64,000 nt of DNA from Cristatella mucedo (Eukaryota; Bryozoa; Phylactolaemata; Cristatellidae). Position 1 is the first letter of the stretch, and each line of letters opens with the position of its first letter. Under the pieces are notes generated by a model, which was not told where the DNA came from, made no database searches, and was given only the letters and a program-made list of their open reading frames with translations. Below, piece by piece: positions 22,310-33,369 of this stretch. The position numbers and the translations under genes were made by a program. The stretch lies in assembly GCA_009760855.2 (NCBI GenBank), contig WPIO01000031.1, positions 1,075,001 through 1,139,000 on the forward strand. Direction: 5' to 3'.

Positions 22310-24051
22310 ATTTTCACGCGATGTCTCAGCAGCACTCCATTCGTCCGCGTCTACTGACGTCTCGGTAGAAGAGGCATCGATGATGTCAAGTGGAGTTTCG
22401 CAGGCCTTGGCGGGACCTAGGATGGACGGCCAGAAACGCAGACTGCTCGAGAGAGCCAAAGACGACCACCCAGATGACGACGTTTCAGGTATGCGGTCAA
22501 CATCTCGATCGCCACGCTACTTGCAGCTTTTCGATGACATATTGGTGGAAGAGCAGTCAGTGGTGCAATCGAACGTGGGATATGCTGCGTCGGCAACGGA
22601 GAATAGTCAGAATCGACAGCTGACGCCTGATGAGATATCCGTTGCCGAGGTGCCTGCCGTCAGAGGTACCGTAACTGAAATCCCTTATCTGAAGCCGAAA
22701 AGGTTGTCCATCCATGAATCACCGACACCTGAATCCGAAAGAAGGCTCCGCACACAATCGCCTGCAGGAATCTCTAAGAATTCTTCGGCAATCTATTCTC
22801 CTCAAAGCTTTAAAGAGGTGCCAGTCTCGTTATATGGTAAAGAAAGATCGGTTCCTTTGACGGAATTCCGACCAGACCTTATGAATAAGCAAGCACAAAC
22901 AGATGGCCATGCGCAATACTGTCAGCATTGTAAGCCACCATGCAGAACTGTGTCAGCAGCTGCCAGTGAGCTTGGATTCATCGATAGCAATCAACAGTAT
23001 TCGTTTGTGGATGTCGAAGATTGCTCCGTTTCTGCAATGAGCACCAAAACCTCCGCGATCCCACAAGGTTCAGAGCACAGACAAGTAAGCATATTAACTG
23101 GTGGATCAGTGCAAGGTACGTCTTCATTAATAAATCAGCATTACTCAGTTGACCATGACCGTTACACACCAAGGGCCGAAAAAGCATCGGCGGTGGATGA
23201 ACGCCGGCCGAATCATCTGCGTGGCTCCTATAATTATCCAAAACATGAGACTAGCTACGGTCGCCTGAAAGAAGCTCCTGAAATGCTTGCTCGTGAGCAA
23301 GAGTCAGCTACACGGTCTGAGAAAGTTTTGCTGGATCCCGAGTTATCAGGAGGAGCAGATCAAAATCAATTCCAATCCATTAACGGAGCATCAGCATCCG
23401 AAGCTTCGTTCTCAGCTCAGCTCTCTAAAGGAGGGCCGAAGCACTCTCACGGGCCACTGTCATATACGCTTGAAAAGATGTCGGTGGCTGAAATGTCTGC
23501 TATGCAATCGCCCTACGTTCAATACAAGGGTGATTTATCTCGCGACCGGCCCAATCGCATGCTTCAGCTCCTGGATATTTTATTCGCAAACGATCGATCC
23601 GCTGCGACGCTTAATGCCCCAGAGGAAGGTGAAGTTGGTCGGCACGATCGCCTAAGGAAATCTCTAAAGCACGATCTAAAAATTGAGACGTCCACGCGTA
23701 CGCACCCGTCTAAGGATTCTGGACGCGTGAGCACTCGCAGCAGGCAAAAGATCACTGACCAGCAGTCCGCATGGCTTCCGGTCGAAGCGGCACCGTCTTC
23801 GTCGGATTTTCCAAGCAGTTTCCGCGGCGAACGCTGGTCTCGGGCTGGGGAGCGAGTATCAGCTGAAGACAGGTCAACATCCGTGGGCGTTGATCTGCCA
23901 AGTGCAGTCACAAGGAGTGTTGGCGAAAGCGCGCCAGTGGTCGAGAAGATGTCGCCAAAAGAAGCGCCAACGCCAACGAGTGCTTCTACTGTGACGGGAT
24001 ATTCTATTGGGTCTCACGAAGAGCTAGCTATGCTCAGCATGGGTCTCTCTG
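22310..24051 (+). CDS. Gene 1 exon 12: second Cys micro-domain and SV.EASAM repeats
   Basis: The frame is open from 22278. A good acceptor, ATTTTTCAG|A at 22309/22310, starts the exon (phase 2), and the donor CTCTG|GTAAGT at 24051/24052 leaves phase 1. It encodes about 580 residues. At about 22915-22960 it has CQHC followed by PPCRTVS and then DVEDCSVSAMS, the same order as in exon 2 (CIHC, PPCRSVS, ETEDRSV). SV.EASAM-type motifs recur at 22355, 22630, 23400 and 23475, and a beta-type FANDRSAATLN near 23590. I infer that it is an old, diverged copy of the exon 2 unit. Confidence 0.7.
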
Positions 24052-24423
24052 GTAAGTTCTGGTATGGTAGGTGCTATTGGCAAAGCAAGCGTACACAGCG
24101 CTAGTTAGGCAGATCACATGCGAGCCCCTTTACGGAGGAGGAGAGCGTACTAGCAATAGGTCTTATTAAACGGTGGCCTGGAGCTTATTCGTGTTTGCTC
24201 TAGTATGCTAGCCTACGAATGATACTTCTTTGCTTTTTCGGGCGATTAAGATCGTATATGAAAGCAACACCTGATTACTAAGTAACCCCCGATTACTGAC
24301 AAACTATTGATAACCGATTCTCTTGCAATGTTTCAAAGTGCATGATTGGCAATTTATTTCTCGTAAGGCGCTATTAAGTGAAATATTATTTAATAATTAT
24401 CCATCTATTATCATTATTATTAG
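24052..24423 (+). other. Gene 1 intron between exons 12 and 13
   Basis: This 372-base intron runs from GTAAGT to an AT-rich acceptor (TTATTATTAG). I see no other feature in it. Confidence 0.6.
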
Positions 24424-27400
24424 AAATTCCTGACATGCCCTCGACGCGGAATCCGCGAGTGGCGGTTGCTCCAAGAATTTCCCTATCGGGGAGGCGTGTG
24501 ACGTCAGAAGTTGCCCATGTCGTGGACGAAACGTTCGCGTTTGCCTCAATTTCGAAGCGGGCAATGCATATGAAACAAGCAACGCCCGGCACAAGTGGGA
24601 TGAAAACGCTGACGGCCGAGGTTATCCAAACCGACAAGGCTTCAGATGAACCTTTTATTCAGACGTCTCGTGGTTTGGTTGTGCGTGACGACACCGGCGG
24701 ATTACAATTTCAAACGTCAACGTTAACATTGATGGAGGACGTGCCAACGTGGACAATGTCGTCTAAGAAGCGCAGTTCACGAGCGACCAATGAGTCTCTT
24801 GGAGACCAAGCTCAGGCACAGGATGTAATGACTGACCTGCTGTCTTCGGAGGCTCGCCACTTGCATACAGCACAAGAGCCACCAGAGGACAAAGAAACAG
24901 CATTGCCATCCGCACGGTCGCGCCAGCTATCGCGTGCCGAGGAAGACGAGATTTTTGCGCTCAAAACTAGCCTTACCTCGAAAATTCCGTCTTCGCTATT
25001 CCGTTCTCGCAACGAGATCCCTCAGACGCACGTATTGGAATGGCACCGGAGAAGCAACGTGCAGCCTGCTCACACGCCTTTCGGTTCTTTGGAGGTAGAA
25101 CAGACTTCCCGAGCTGGCATCCTTGCATATGCCGATGAGGCGAAGCCGGAAAGAACGTCAGCAATGACATATTGGCACTCATACGTGACCCGCGATGAGC
25201 TAGAGGATGTACGTGGAACCAGATCTAAGGCGCCAGAGTATTCAGAACCTGAAAAGCAATCTGCTCACATTTTGTCTCAAAAGTCGTACCAGGCTACTGC
25301 GGAGCACAGCGAGCGAGAAGCTCAGGCCAAGATGGAGGCGGATTTAGCTGACGAGCGACCTTTGGCAACGGCGTCTGGGCGGCCCGTCGGACGAGAATCG
25401 TTGGCTGCGTCAGACGACGTGCATCAGCTGACGGCGGAAGGAACTTGGGCGATGCGTTCGTCTCAGCCGTTGCCCTTGACACACTCCCCAACAGCGAGAG
25501 CCCGCGGAGGGCAATCGCTGGCGTCGGAGGCGCTGTCGGTTGCGGAAGCGTCCGTCATGCGAACGGAGAAGTTGGCATCTGACGGCCTGCCGGTGCTAAC
25601 GAGCGATCGTGCTTCGGTCGAAGAGAAGTCGGGGCTGATCATCCCTCCATACTACCCATTACTCTTGACGGAGGAGCCAAAGCGAACGTCAGCAATGACA
25701 TATTGGCACTCATTTTTCACTCGCAATGTTCTCGAGCCAGAAGACGCTCGAAGAAGCAGCAGATCTCGGGCGCAAGAGTACTCTCCGCCCGGAAGGCTGT
25801 CGTCAGTTGCTCGTCTTTCGGGTCGGATTGTATGTACGAAAGTTGGTGGAAACAGCGAATACAGCGGCCACGCTCAGACAACGGCGTATGCGGCTACGGA
25901 AGACCTGCCAGCAACGGCTTCGGGTCGGCTACGGGCGCACACGTCGCTAAGCGCGGTGGATGGCGTTAGCCAGTGGTTGCCAGATGAAGCGTCAGCGGCG
26001 AGTTCATCTCAACAGATGCCTACAACACGCTTGCCTGCGGTGGGTGACCGTGGAGGGCAACATTGGGGGTCGGAATCGCTGTCGGTAGAGGAAGCGTCGG
26101 CCATGCGAACGAAGAGATCGGCATCTGATGGTCTGGCAGCACCAATAAGCGATCGCGAGCGAGCGCACGCGGAGCGAGAGGATGTTTCGCTTGAAGTTAG
26201 GTCGGGCTTGCGAATCCCTCCACGTCACGTGCTCAAGGCAGAGGAGCTGGAGCGAACGTCGGCGTTGACGCATTGGCACTCATTCGTATCCCGCGATGTT
26301 CCTGAGCCAGAAGACGTGCAAGGAAGCAGGTGTCGCATGCTGAAGTATTCTCCCCCCGAGAGGCAGTCGTCGGTTGCTCGTCTTTTGCTTCGAGCGTCGC
26401 ATCCGGATGCTGCGGGGCCCACCGAGCGCAGCAGTCGAGCTCAGACGGCAGATTTAACCGTCGAGAGACCCTGGGCACTGACTTCTTGGTGGCCCATCGG
26501 ACGAGAATCGTTGGCTGCGTCGGACGAAGTTCATCTGCTGACGGCTGAGGAGCCATGGGTGATGAGTTTGTCTACACGGTTGCCCAAGACACGCTCGTCA
26601 ACAGCGGGCTCACACGGAGGGCGATCGATGGCGTCGGAGGCGCTGTCCATGGTGGAAGCGTCGGTTATGTGCAAGGAGAGATCGGCTTCTTACGGCCTGG
26701 CAACGCCGTCGAACGATCTGGGTGACCATCGCGCAGGTAGCGCTTTCATTTCGGAGCCCAGTTTTCCACCTCGTCGCCCGACCTCGACGGCCGGTCCGTC
26801 TGATGGCATTGACGGTGGTCGCCCAGTGCAGCTTACCTCTTCCGACACGGCGTCGCACCGATTCGATAGCGACGGTACGCAACGCCGGCTGCTGACGACG
26901 GACGCGAGGCCGTCAGTTCTCGCCCAGACGCCGCCATTGTCTCTGCAGACGTTGCCGCAACGAGTCCGTGTTGCCGAGCCATCGCCGAGCACTGCTCCGC
27001 TGTCACTACCTCCACTGCCATGGCCACCGTCTTTCGAGTCGTCGGGGCTGCCTGACGCGGTTGAACCGGCGCCGCTCGCTCGCATGTCTTTGGCCTATCA
27101 TCGGTCACCTCACATCGCATCGCCATTGCGAGAACGGTTGCCGCTGGCTTTAGATGACGTGGCATTGCAACGCGGAGCGACCGAGATTGGATCACCGTCT
27201 CAGCGGCGGCGGCCGATGTCGGCCGCCCGAGACCGTGCAATCGCCACTGGAAGCTGCCGCAGCCCTCCACCGGCGTCTGCGGCGGCCCTAGCAGACGAGG
27301 AGTCGTACGTCATCGCGTTCGGACCCGAACCATTATCCTACGAGATGTGGCCTCGAGAGCGGCGTTTGACGAGGCAAAGCGACCGCCAACGGGACGCCGG

Positions 27401-27474
27401 TGCGTCGTCGCCTCAACCCGTGACCATCACGACTGACGACCCACAGTTTACGTACGGCTTCCCGGACTGTCCAG
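24424..27474 (+). CDS. Gene 1 exon 13: three WHS repeats
   Basis: This exon of about 1,017 residues runs from acceptor TTATTAG|AA (phase 1) to donor CCAG|GTGAAG (phase 1); the frame itself closes at 27509. Three units of about 180 residues begin at about 25150, 25682 and 26252 with ERTSAMTYWHSYVTRDELED or close variants. Each continues with YS.P.[KR]QSS, an [RS]GR[PL]-[VI]GRESLAASD segment, a G[GR]QS[LM]ASEALSVAEASVM motif, then LASDGL. The conserved Trp-His-Ser and the aromatic residues are unusual for this otherwise aromatic-poor protein and suggest a small folded or binding element. The last third is Pro/Ser/Arg-rich. Function unknown. Confidence 0.7.
25150..26720 (+). repeat. Three tandem WHS units in exon 13
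   Basis: Three direct repeats have periods of about 531 and 570 bp, measured from the AACGTC at 25154, 25685 and 26255. Protein landmarks in order are ERTSAMTYWHS, a YSPPERQSS-like segment, GRESLAASD, SEALSVAEASVM and SASDGL. The unit contains one SV.EASAM motif, linking it to the repeats of the preceding exons. Parts of units 2 and 3 are divergent and the trailing part of unit 3 is shorter. Confidence 0.75.
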
Positions 27475-28830
27475 GTGAAGCGGTGTGGCTTTGCCTGCTG
27501 GGTCGATAGCGAAGCGCGAGCATTACTGTTACGCACGACAGCCTCGCTGCGGCTTGGCCGTCGCTGCTGGCTTCGTTAACTCCATCTGGGTGCCCATTTC
27601 TTGGCCGTATTCAGCGACTCGATCGTGATTGGTCATTTGGATGGGCGCGCGTGGTCAGGGTAATTGGAAGAGGGCGCTGGTGGGCTCAGGCCTCCCCTCC
27701 TTACTAATCCACGGAGTGCGGCTGTTGGCTAGTGGACATGTCCACCAGCCTTCCTGTGATTGGCTGCCTCCGTACAAGTTTAAGTGTCGCCTCTCATGGC
27801 AAAGCCCGACGTATCGTTTCGTGTTTTAATTAATGGGAAGCACTTAAGGGCAATTAAGATCTCGCGTTTAAGGCATTCGCATTGTGTGACAATTTTTGAC
27901 AGTTCAGTTTTCTCATGGCTAACTAAATTCTCACTCTGTTATGCACGGTTTGGAAGGGACGAGCGGAATCAGTAGCTCGCGTTTACGAGGCTTTGTGCTC
28001 CAGAGCTTGTACAGCAACCCCTTGTGGTGTCTTGAATCTCGGCGCTCTAACACATGCGCTACGTTCATTCATTCATTCATTAAGCTGTCGTCGAGCCTTT
28101 GAAGTGTCTTTTAAAGAGATTTAGTCGTGCGGTAAAAGCCGACTTCATGCCAAGATGGATGCGCTCAGAAAAGCATTGTTATTTTTTAGGTGGGGTGCTG
28201 GTTTTACTAAGCGAGCGTGCGAGCGTAATAAATGAAAATTTCTTAGCCGGCCATCGTTAACTAGTGACGAAAGAAATAAAATCGTTAGATTATGAGGCGC
28301 ATTATTATTATTATTAGATTATTATGATTATTATTATGAGGCGCATCATCCATGAATTCCAAAGGTCATAAGAGTCACTGAGGTCACTTTCATCAGTACT
28401 CATATGAAGCGATCAGAGATAATAATCAGAGATGCTAAAAATCTTACCTCGACAAGCTTGCATTTTCAGTACTCATATGCAGCGATCAGAGATAATAATC
28501 AGAGATGCTAAAAATCTTACCTCGACAAGCTTGCATTCGCTGACACGCTTTCGCGTCAAACCGCGGTTCTGGCTTTAAAGTCTTTTAAAGTCAATGAAGA
28601 CTCTAGAGGATCTGCTCTGCCGTTTATGTCCGCAAGAAGAAACAAGCGGTATATGATTTATGCGTGTCGTGTAGAGTTAACTGAAAGATCTTTGTCACCA
28701 CATTGCAATATTTAAAAAGTTAATTGCTATACTTGTTTGTATCCTTATGCTGGGGAATGTCATGCTTAGTGAACGTCGCAGCAAGCTGAGTCTATTTTGA
28801 AAAATTTAGTTGGGGTCCTTCCTTTAGCAG
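27475..28830 (+). other. Gene 1 intron with a 73-bp tandem duplication
   Basis: This intron of about 1.36 kb runs from GTGAAG to the acceptor near 28830, phase 1 on both sides. It holds ATT/TTA triplet runs near 28075 and 28300 and a 73-bp direct duplication at 28393-28538. No coding signal is seen. Confidence 0.55.
28393..28538. repeat. 73-bp direct tandem duplication
   Basis: The segment beginning TCAGTACTCATATG at 28393 is repeated from 28466. The two copies differ at a single position (GAAGC versus GCAGC), which points to a very recent duplication. It lies in an intron of gene 1. Confidence 0.9.
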
Positions 28831-29094
28831 ATGCAAATCAATTTCCGCAGTTATTTGTCACTCTTGGTCCTTTGAGTACTAAACGACGAATAGCAAGCGG
28901 ACAGCGTGGGTCCAATACTATGACTATGAGAGAGGCTTTCACAGGTGATTGGGCACCGCGAAAATTACTAGCAGCCACAGCCGACGACCGCGTCACCTTT
29001 TCTGTTACAGACAACGGTGGCGAGACAGAGTCAATCGGCAAGACGATCTTGGCCACGTCTTCTCCGACGGCGTTTAGTAGCCACACGAGAGCAA
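28831..29094 (+). CDS. Gene 1 exon 14: [FWY]..P.L module
   Basis: This short phase 1-1 exon begins after CCTTTAGCAG (28830); acceptor use at 28827, three bases earlier, is equally good and keeps the frame. The donor GCAA|GTGAGT at 29094/29095 is strong. It starts DANQFPQLFVTLGPLSTKRR and later has ADDRVTFSVTDNGGE. The opening aligns with the gene 2 exon at 41388 (DEYSWLPQLIDYTALPNR) and with YDWRLVPNLIDQ in gene 3 near 63085. This is the first of six 3' exons collinear between genes 1 and 2. Confidence 0.7.
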
Positions 29095-29246
29095 GTGAGT
29101 TCGCCGAGCTGGGCCACGTCCTGTGCTGAGTAGTGACGTCTGCCTGGATTTAATGACAAAACGCCGTCGCACGAGCTCGCTGCCGCTGCTTAGCAAGCGT
29201 CCAAGCAGATGACCTGACAGCTGCGCTGCCTGGCGTTGCTCTGCAG

Positions 29247-30653
29247 GATTTAGCGAGCCTTACCCATATTCGAACGCATGGTTTGCTGGAATCGCCGCCG
29301 AAAGTGATTTGGATGCGGTGTCAGCTTTGGCGCGAACCGCCTTCAGCGCCTCGATGGCCTCATCCACCGCGCCCGATGACGCCCCTCCGTCGAGCCGATT
29401 TCTCGGCGGCGATGCAGACGACCCCAGAACCGTCGTCAGCGCGTCGACGTCGCCGCCGTACGATGGCGAGCGGCTCGAAGGGCGGCTCAGCAGCAGCCGC
29501 GGACCGGAAGCGGAGCAGGCGCCGCTCGCTGTGGCAGGGATGAGCGGGCTCTCGCGAGACGCCGTCGCCCCGCTGACCGCTCGAGACGCCTGGATCGCCG
29601 CCGAGCGGGCGCCGGCGGGCGTGCCGGAAAGCTTCCGATATAGCGTGAGGGCAGCTTCAGCTAAGTCAACGCGAGAAGGCGATGAAACGAGCGGCGGCGG
29701 TCGTTGGCTTCGGCCGCCGGTCGTCGCCTCCGCTGCCAATGAGGAGAGCGCCGAAAGAGAGGAGAGCAAGGCCTTCGCTGCCGGTGGTTGGTCAGGGCGC
29801 TACATTCCGTCAATTTCCGTCACCAGCCCGGCTGGAAGCAGCCAGCTGCTAACCGTGGTGGCGCCGCTGCCGGGTGCAGCCAAGCAGAGCCTGAATGAAG
29901 TCGGTGCCGTGTACAACAAGGCGACCCAACAAAGGATAATGGAGAGCCGAACGCAAGCCAACGGCGGCCCCGTTCTCGAAGCCACGAGACTTGCATCGGT
30001 CGATGCCCCCGAAGCGGCCGAGCTTCGCGGAGCCGACAGCGAAGGCGCCTCGTGTCGGCCGAACGGCGGCGGTGCGCTGACCGCGGACCAAAGCGTCGAC
30101 GAAGGATTGTCACCGAATTACTACGGCGCTTTCTCAGGCGACAGCGTAGCCGCCATGTCGTCGAAAGGCTTGCAGTTCGACTCGGAGGCGTCTCTTTACA
30201 GCGAGAGAGATCCCGGATACGTATCGAACGTCTTTTCGGGCCGCTCGGAGAGCTCGCCGCCGCGCCCCCAGTCAGGCGGCACGTCGAGCGAGCGGCGCAC
30301 CGCTGCAGCAGAAGCGCTCCTCGAGCGGTCGCAGGCCGCTGTCGCCGACCGCGGGAGCGATTTGGGAACGGCAATTATGAGAAACAACAACAGGCGGAAC
30401 ACGTCTTTCGTCACCTCTGTGGGCGGGCAGGACAGATGGGGAAAGAGCAACAACAGGAGAAACACGTCCGACATGACGGCGGCCACGTCCGCTTTGGCCG
30501 GCATCTCTTCCTCGAACGACGAGCAGGTTCAAGCTACGAATAACAATCGCAGGAACACGTCAGCCACAACGGCCAGCGCCGAGCGAAGTCGGCCGAGCGG
30601 CATTGACAGCAGCGCTGTGCCGTCGACTCCGGACCGTAACCTGTTCGCACAAG
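29247..30653 (+). CDS. Gene 1 exon 15: NNRRNTS repeats
   Basis: The exon runs from acceptor CTCTGCAG|GA (phase 1) to donor CAAG|GTAACA (phase 1), about 469 residues; the open frame would continue to 30775. Near 30140 it has SGDSVAAMSSKGLQ, matching GESVDAMSGKSVQ in gene 2 exon 42773. Between 30385 and 30570 the motif NNRRNTS occurs three times, the middle one preceded by WGKS exactly as in gene 2. R-R-x-[ST] fits basophilic kinase sites (inference). GC-rich, Ser/Ala-rich, probably disordered. Confidence 0.75.
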
Positions 30654-30839
30654 GTAACACTGGCGGCAAGAACGCAACTCGGTCGCATTTCGCTCAGTCC
30701 GTCAGAATTCACTGCTGTGTCGCTGCGCCGGGCACGCAGCCCGAAGGAGAAACCCTTTTCGTGCGGCGCTCGTGACTAGATATTGCCCGAGTATTCTGCT
30801 CGTGTCTTTTCCATGACGATTAGTTCAACGAAAGCGTGC

Positions 30840-30901
<62 letters not shown>

Positions 30902-30906
30902 ATATA

Positions 30907-30978
<72 letters not shown>

Positions 30979-31102
30979 CATATGTACATTTTGGCACTTG
31001 CATGGCTGCGATCGGGGCTGGGTGGTGCGAGACTGACATTTAGGGATCGCTTTTCGAATATCCGGTACACTCGCTACGTTTTCGTGTCGAAAATATTTGC
31101 AG
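30654..31102 (+). other. Gene 1 intron with compound (TA)(TC)(TA) microsatellite
   Basis: This 449-base intron lies between donor GTAACA and acceptor ATTTGCAG. It is dominated by the microsatellite at 30842-30973, and no other feature is visible. Confidence 0.6.
30842..30973. repeat. Compound microsatellite (TA)n(TC)n(TA)n
   Basis: About 28 TA units, a short interruption, about 18 TC units and about 13 TA units follow one another. Tyr-Ile and Ser-Leu frames across it are artefacts of the repeat. Confidence 0.95.
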
Positions 31103-31387
31103 AATCCTTGGCCGCCGTTCGGCAGCAGACCTCCAACGGCGCCTCGATGCCGCAGCGGCTGCCCGCCCTCGAGGATGACGTCGTCGCGATGGCGAAAGAG
31201 GCTCGGCGTCGGCAGACACCGGCGGATACGGCTGCATCTTCCGCAGGCGCCATCAGTTTACCCAGCTCCCCAATTGCCAGCGACGACACGTCCCTGGGCA
31301 GCAGCGTCACTACCGATCAAGCCTCGTGGCGCAGTGCGGACGCCGGCGGCGGCGGAGGGCCAACGCCGAGCGAGCTTAGCGAGCCGA
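31103..31387 (+). CDS. Gene 1 exon 16: AAV exon
   Basis: This 285-base phase 1-1 exon has acceptor ATTTGCAG|AA and donor CCGA|GTAAGT. It reads [20 protein letters not shown], then [12 protein letters not shown] and [16 protein letters not shown]. The first 40 residues align with the gene 2 exon at 46641 (AAVQDETEAASRGELRPRED then VEAVARLD), possibly a short amphipathic helix. It occupies the same place in the exon order of both genes. Confidence 0.7.
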
Positions 31388-31611
31388 GTAAGTGCTGCCG
31401 TGCCGTAAGAGTGAGCGGTGGCGCAGCAGGGACGCCGTGTCACTGTGGTGCCTCCGAGTAAGTGCGACCGAGTTCGTAGTAGTTCGAGATCGCCTCTCCA
31501 GCCAATGTATATGCGTATATACGAATGCCACTCCTTCCTCGTCGAGCGGCACGTGTCGCCGCCTTCGCCGCCTCGCTCGCTGTTCTGTTCGCCACCATTC
31601 GCTTTCAGCAG

Positions 31612-31733
31612 ACGAAGCATGCAGACGCGGTAGCATGAGCCGAGGCGGCGGCGGCCGCCGCGGCATCTCCACCGTCGCCAGCAGGGCTATGGGAGCGCGA
31701 CGAGCGACGAGGCCCGTCCGGTTCGCCAGCCAG
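31612..31733 (+). CDS. Gene 1 exon 17: phase-shifting exon
   Basis: This short exon enters in phase 1 (acceptor TTTCAGCAG|AC) and leaves in phase 0 (donor CCAG|GTAGAG). It encodes DEACRRGSMSRGGGGRRGIS and ends PVRFASQ, strongly basic. The counterpart in gene 2 is 48001-48146, which also shifts phase 1 to 0 and ends SVRFTLQHP. The match of phase change, position and the VRF ending supports the call. The donor is only moderately good. Confidence 0.55.
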
Positions 31734-31884
31734 GTAGAGCAGCGACATTGAGAGAGAGAGAGCGCGCGCCGCCTGGGCCTGACGTCCGACCGTCAGGCCG
31801 TCTCGTTTCGCCGCCGCTCGATGCCGCCGCCGCGCTCTGTGCGACGCCGCAAAGAACTCGCGCTCTCGCCTCCAGCGTCTCCAG

Positions 31885-32064
31885 CACGGCGGCGGCGGCA
31901 GCGGTGGTGGCAGCAGTGCGACGCGAGACGACGGGCCGAGATCGGCGTCAACCGCGAGCTCGCTCAGGGGCTTCGACTACCCTCGCAGCGAGCTCAGCGC
32001 GTCTCAAGCGAGTCGCTACAGCGATGCAACTGACAGGACCCTGCCCAGCCTCGCCTCCGAGCAG
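31885..32064 (+). CDS. Gene 1 exon 18: penultimate exon
   Basis: A phase 0-0 exon of 180 bases lies between acceptor GTCTCCAG (31884; an alternative AG ends at 31875, also in frame) and donor GAGCAG|GTACTG. It reads HGGGSGGGSSATRDDGPRSA, then RGFDYPRSELSASQASRYSD and SLASEQ. The gene 2 counterpart 48311-48523 likewise is phase 0-0, has a DYTD and WSYSLSD segment near its end and closes just before a GTAC donor. The juxtamembrane position implies a linker. Confidence 0.55.
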
Positions 32065-32899
32065 GTACTGGCTTCAAAGAGCTGAGCGGCACCGCGCGCC
32101 GGTTGAGCTCTGCCGCACCAAGCCGCGTTGTCGGCGGTCGGCGGTGCCCTTAAAAGCGCGACACAACGCATCCCTAAGATCGTTACGGTTTCGAAGTTTG
32201 CCGGCCAAACTAGCTGGTGAAATCTCAGAACTTTTACTCGTCGGCATTACGCATTGGTTGGGGTCGGTTGCCTCGAGTGGCTGCCGTATCTCGCAGCCAA
32301 TCCATTCCTACAGAAAGCCGCCGTCGCCAGGGGGGGGGGGGCGTGCCAAAGCGGCAGTGCGCAGCAACGCATCGGTGATTGAACTCACGGTTTTTTCCGG
32401 AGACACGAAGCCGAGCTCTGGCGAATGGAGAAGGTAGTCGTGGATCTGGGGCGGTAACGATAACTTCTCGCAATTCGGACTCTTCAAACTAAACCCATCC
32501 AGACTACTTACAGGATCATAATGATTAAGCGATGAAAAAGTTGTTACTGCCAATGTATGGCACCGACGAATGACGGACCGAGCTAGCCGATAAATTGTCT
32601 CCTCCGTGCAAGCTGCATCGCATGAGATTACGATAGTTTGCTCCCGACTCTGGTAGCGCAATCTCTTATTTCCTCTCGCCTCCTCCATCGCACGTGCGCG
32701 ATTCCGAGCTCTTTAATTTGCCGTCCTTCACCACTGTGCCCTCTCCTTCAGGATACGCTGGTTTTTGAAGCTTGCTGGCCGAGGCTCCGCGTCCGCTCGT
32801 TGCATCCGCTCTCGTTGCATCTGCGGCTTGCATCGGCGCCGCAGGCGGCAGGGCGAAGCCCGTCGTCTGCCCCGACTGAGCATGGACACTCGCTTGTAG
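32065..32899 (+). other. Gene 1 last intron
   Basis: This 835-base intron runs from GTACTG to acceptor GCTTGTAG (32899). It has a G run near 32331-32341. Small frames in it show no similarity to the paralogs. Confidence 0.5.
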
Positions 32900-33091
32900 A
32901 GCCAGCTGGATGCGGCGGAGTACTCATGTGGTCCGATCGGCCGCCTTCTGCCGGCGCTATTCATTTTCGGCTTCCCGCTGATCAGCATCGCCGTGCTACT
33001 TTTCCTATGGACGCAGTGGACGGTTCCAGATGCAGGCCTTTACGGACTGCTAGAGGAGCTGGACTACAGCTTGGGAGTCCTGCTCTCCTGA
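32900..33091 (+). CDS. Gene 1 last exon: C-terminal transmembrane anchor
   Basis: This phase 0 exon begins right after CTTGTAG with Ser-Gln and ends at TGA 33089-33091. It encodes a short lead-in (SQLDAAEYSC), a hydrophobic helix of about 21 residues (32945-33010; LPALFIFGFPLISIAVL then LFLW) and a 26-residue tail starting TQWTVPDAG, with LEELDYSLG near its end. The gene 2 last exon has the same layout and identical residues at SQ, LPALF, GFPL, W, WTV, D and DY. With no N-terminal signal peptide, this predicts a tail-anchored protein with the bulk in the cytosol; the tail would be luminal or extracellular. It lacks the Pro-rich end of KASH domains. An AATAAA lies 280 bases downstream. Confidence 0.8.
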   Translation, partial: SQLDAAEYSCGPIGRLLPALFIFGFPLISIAVLLFLWTQWTVPDAGLYGLLEELDYSLGVLLS

Positions 33092-33369
33092 GCCGACGCT
33101 GCTGCAGATCCCTACGGCCCCACCGTCTCTCTCGCTTTGAGACTGATACGGGCACTGTGCGCTCACAATGCCGTCCGCTGCGTCCAAAACTTCGATTGCG
33201 AAATTTTATTTACCGGAATGAGCCTATTTAGAGCCGTAGTGATATCAACGAAATGGGCACTTAAAAGTGAAATACACAGAGGCGATCTGCTGCGGATGAA
33301 TGGCGGTGAGACGACCGTCTGCGTTCTACGCCACGAGTGACTTGCTCTTTCTTAGTTGATCCTGTCTAG

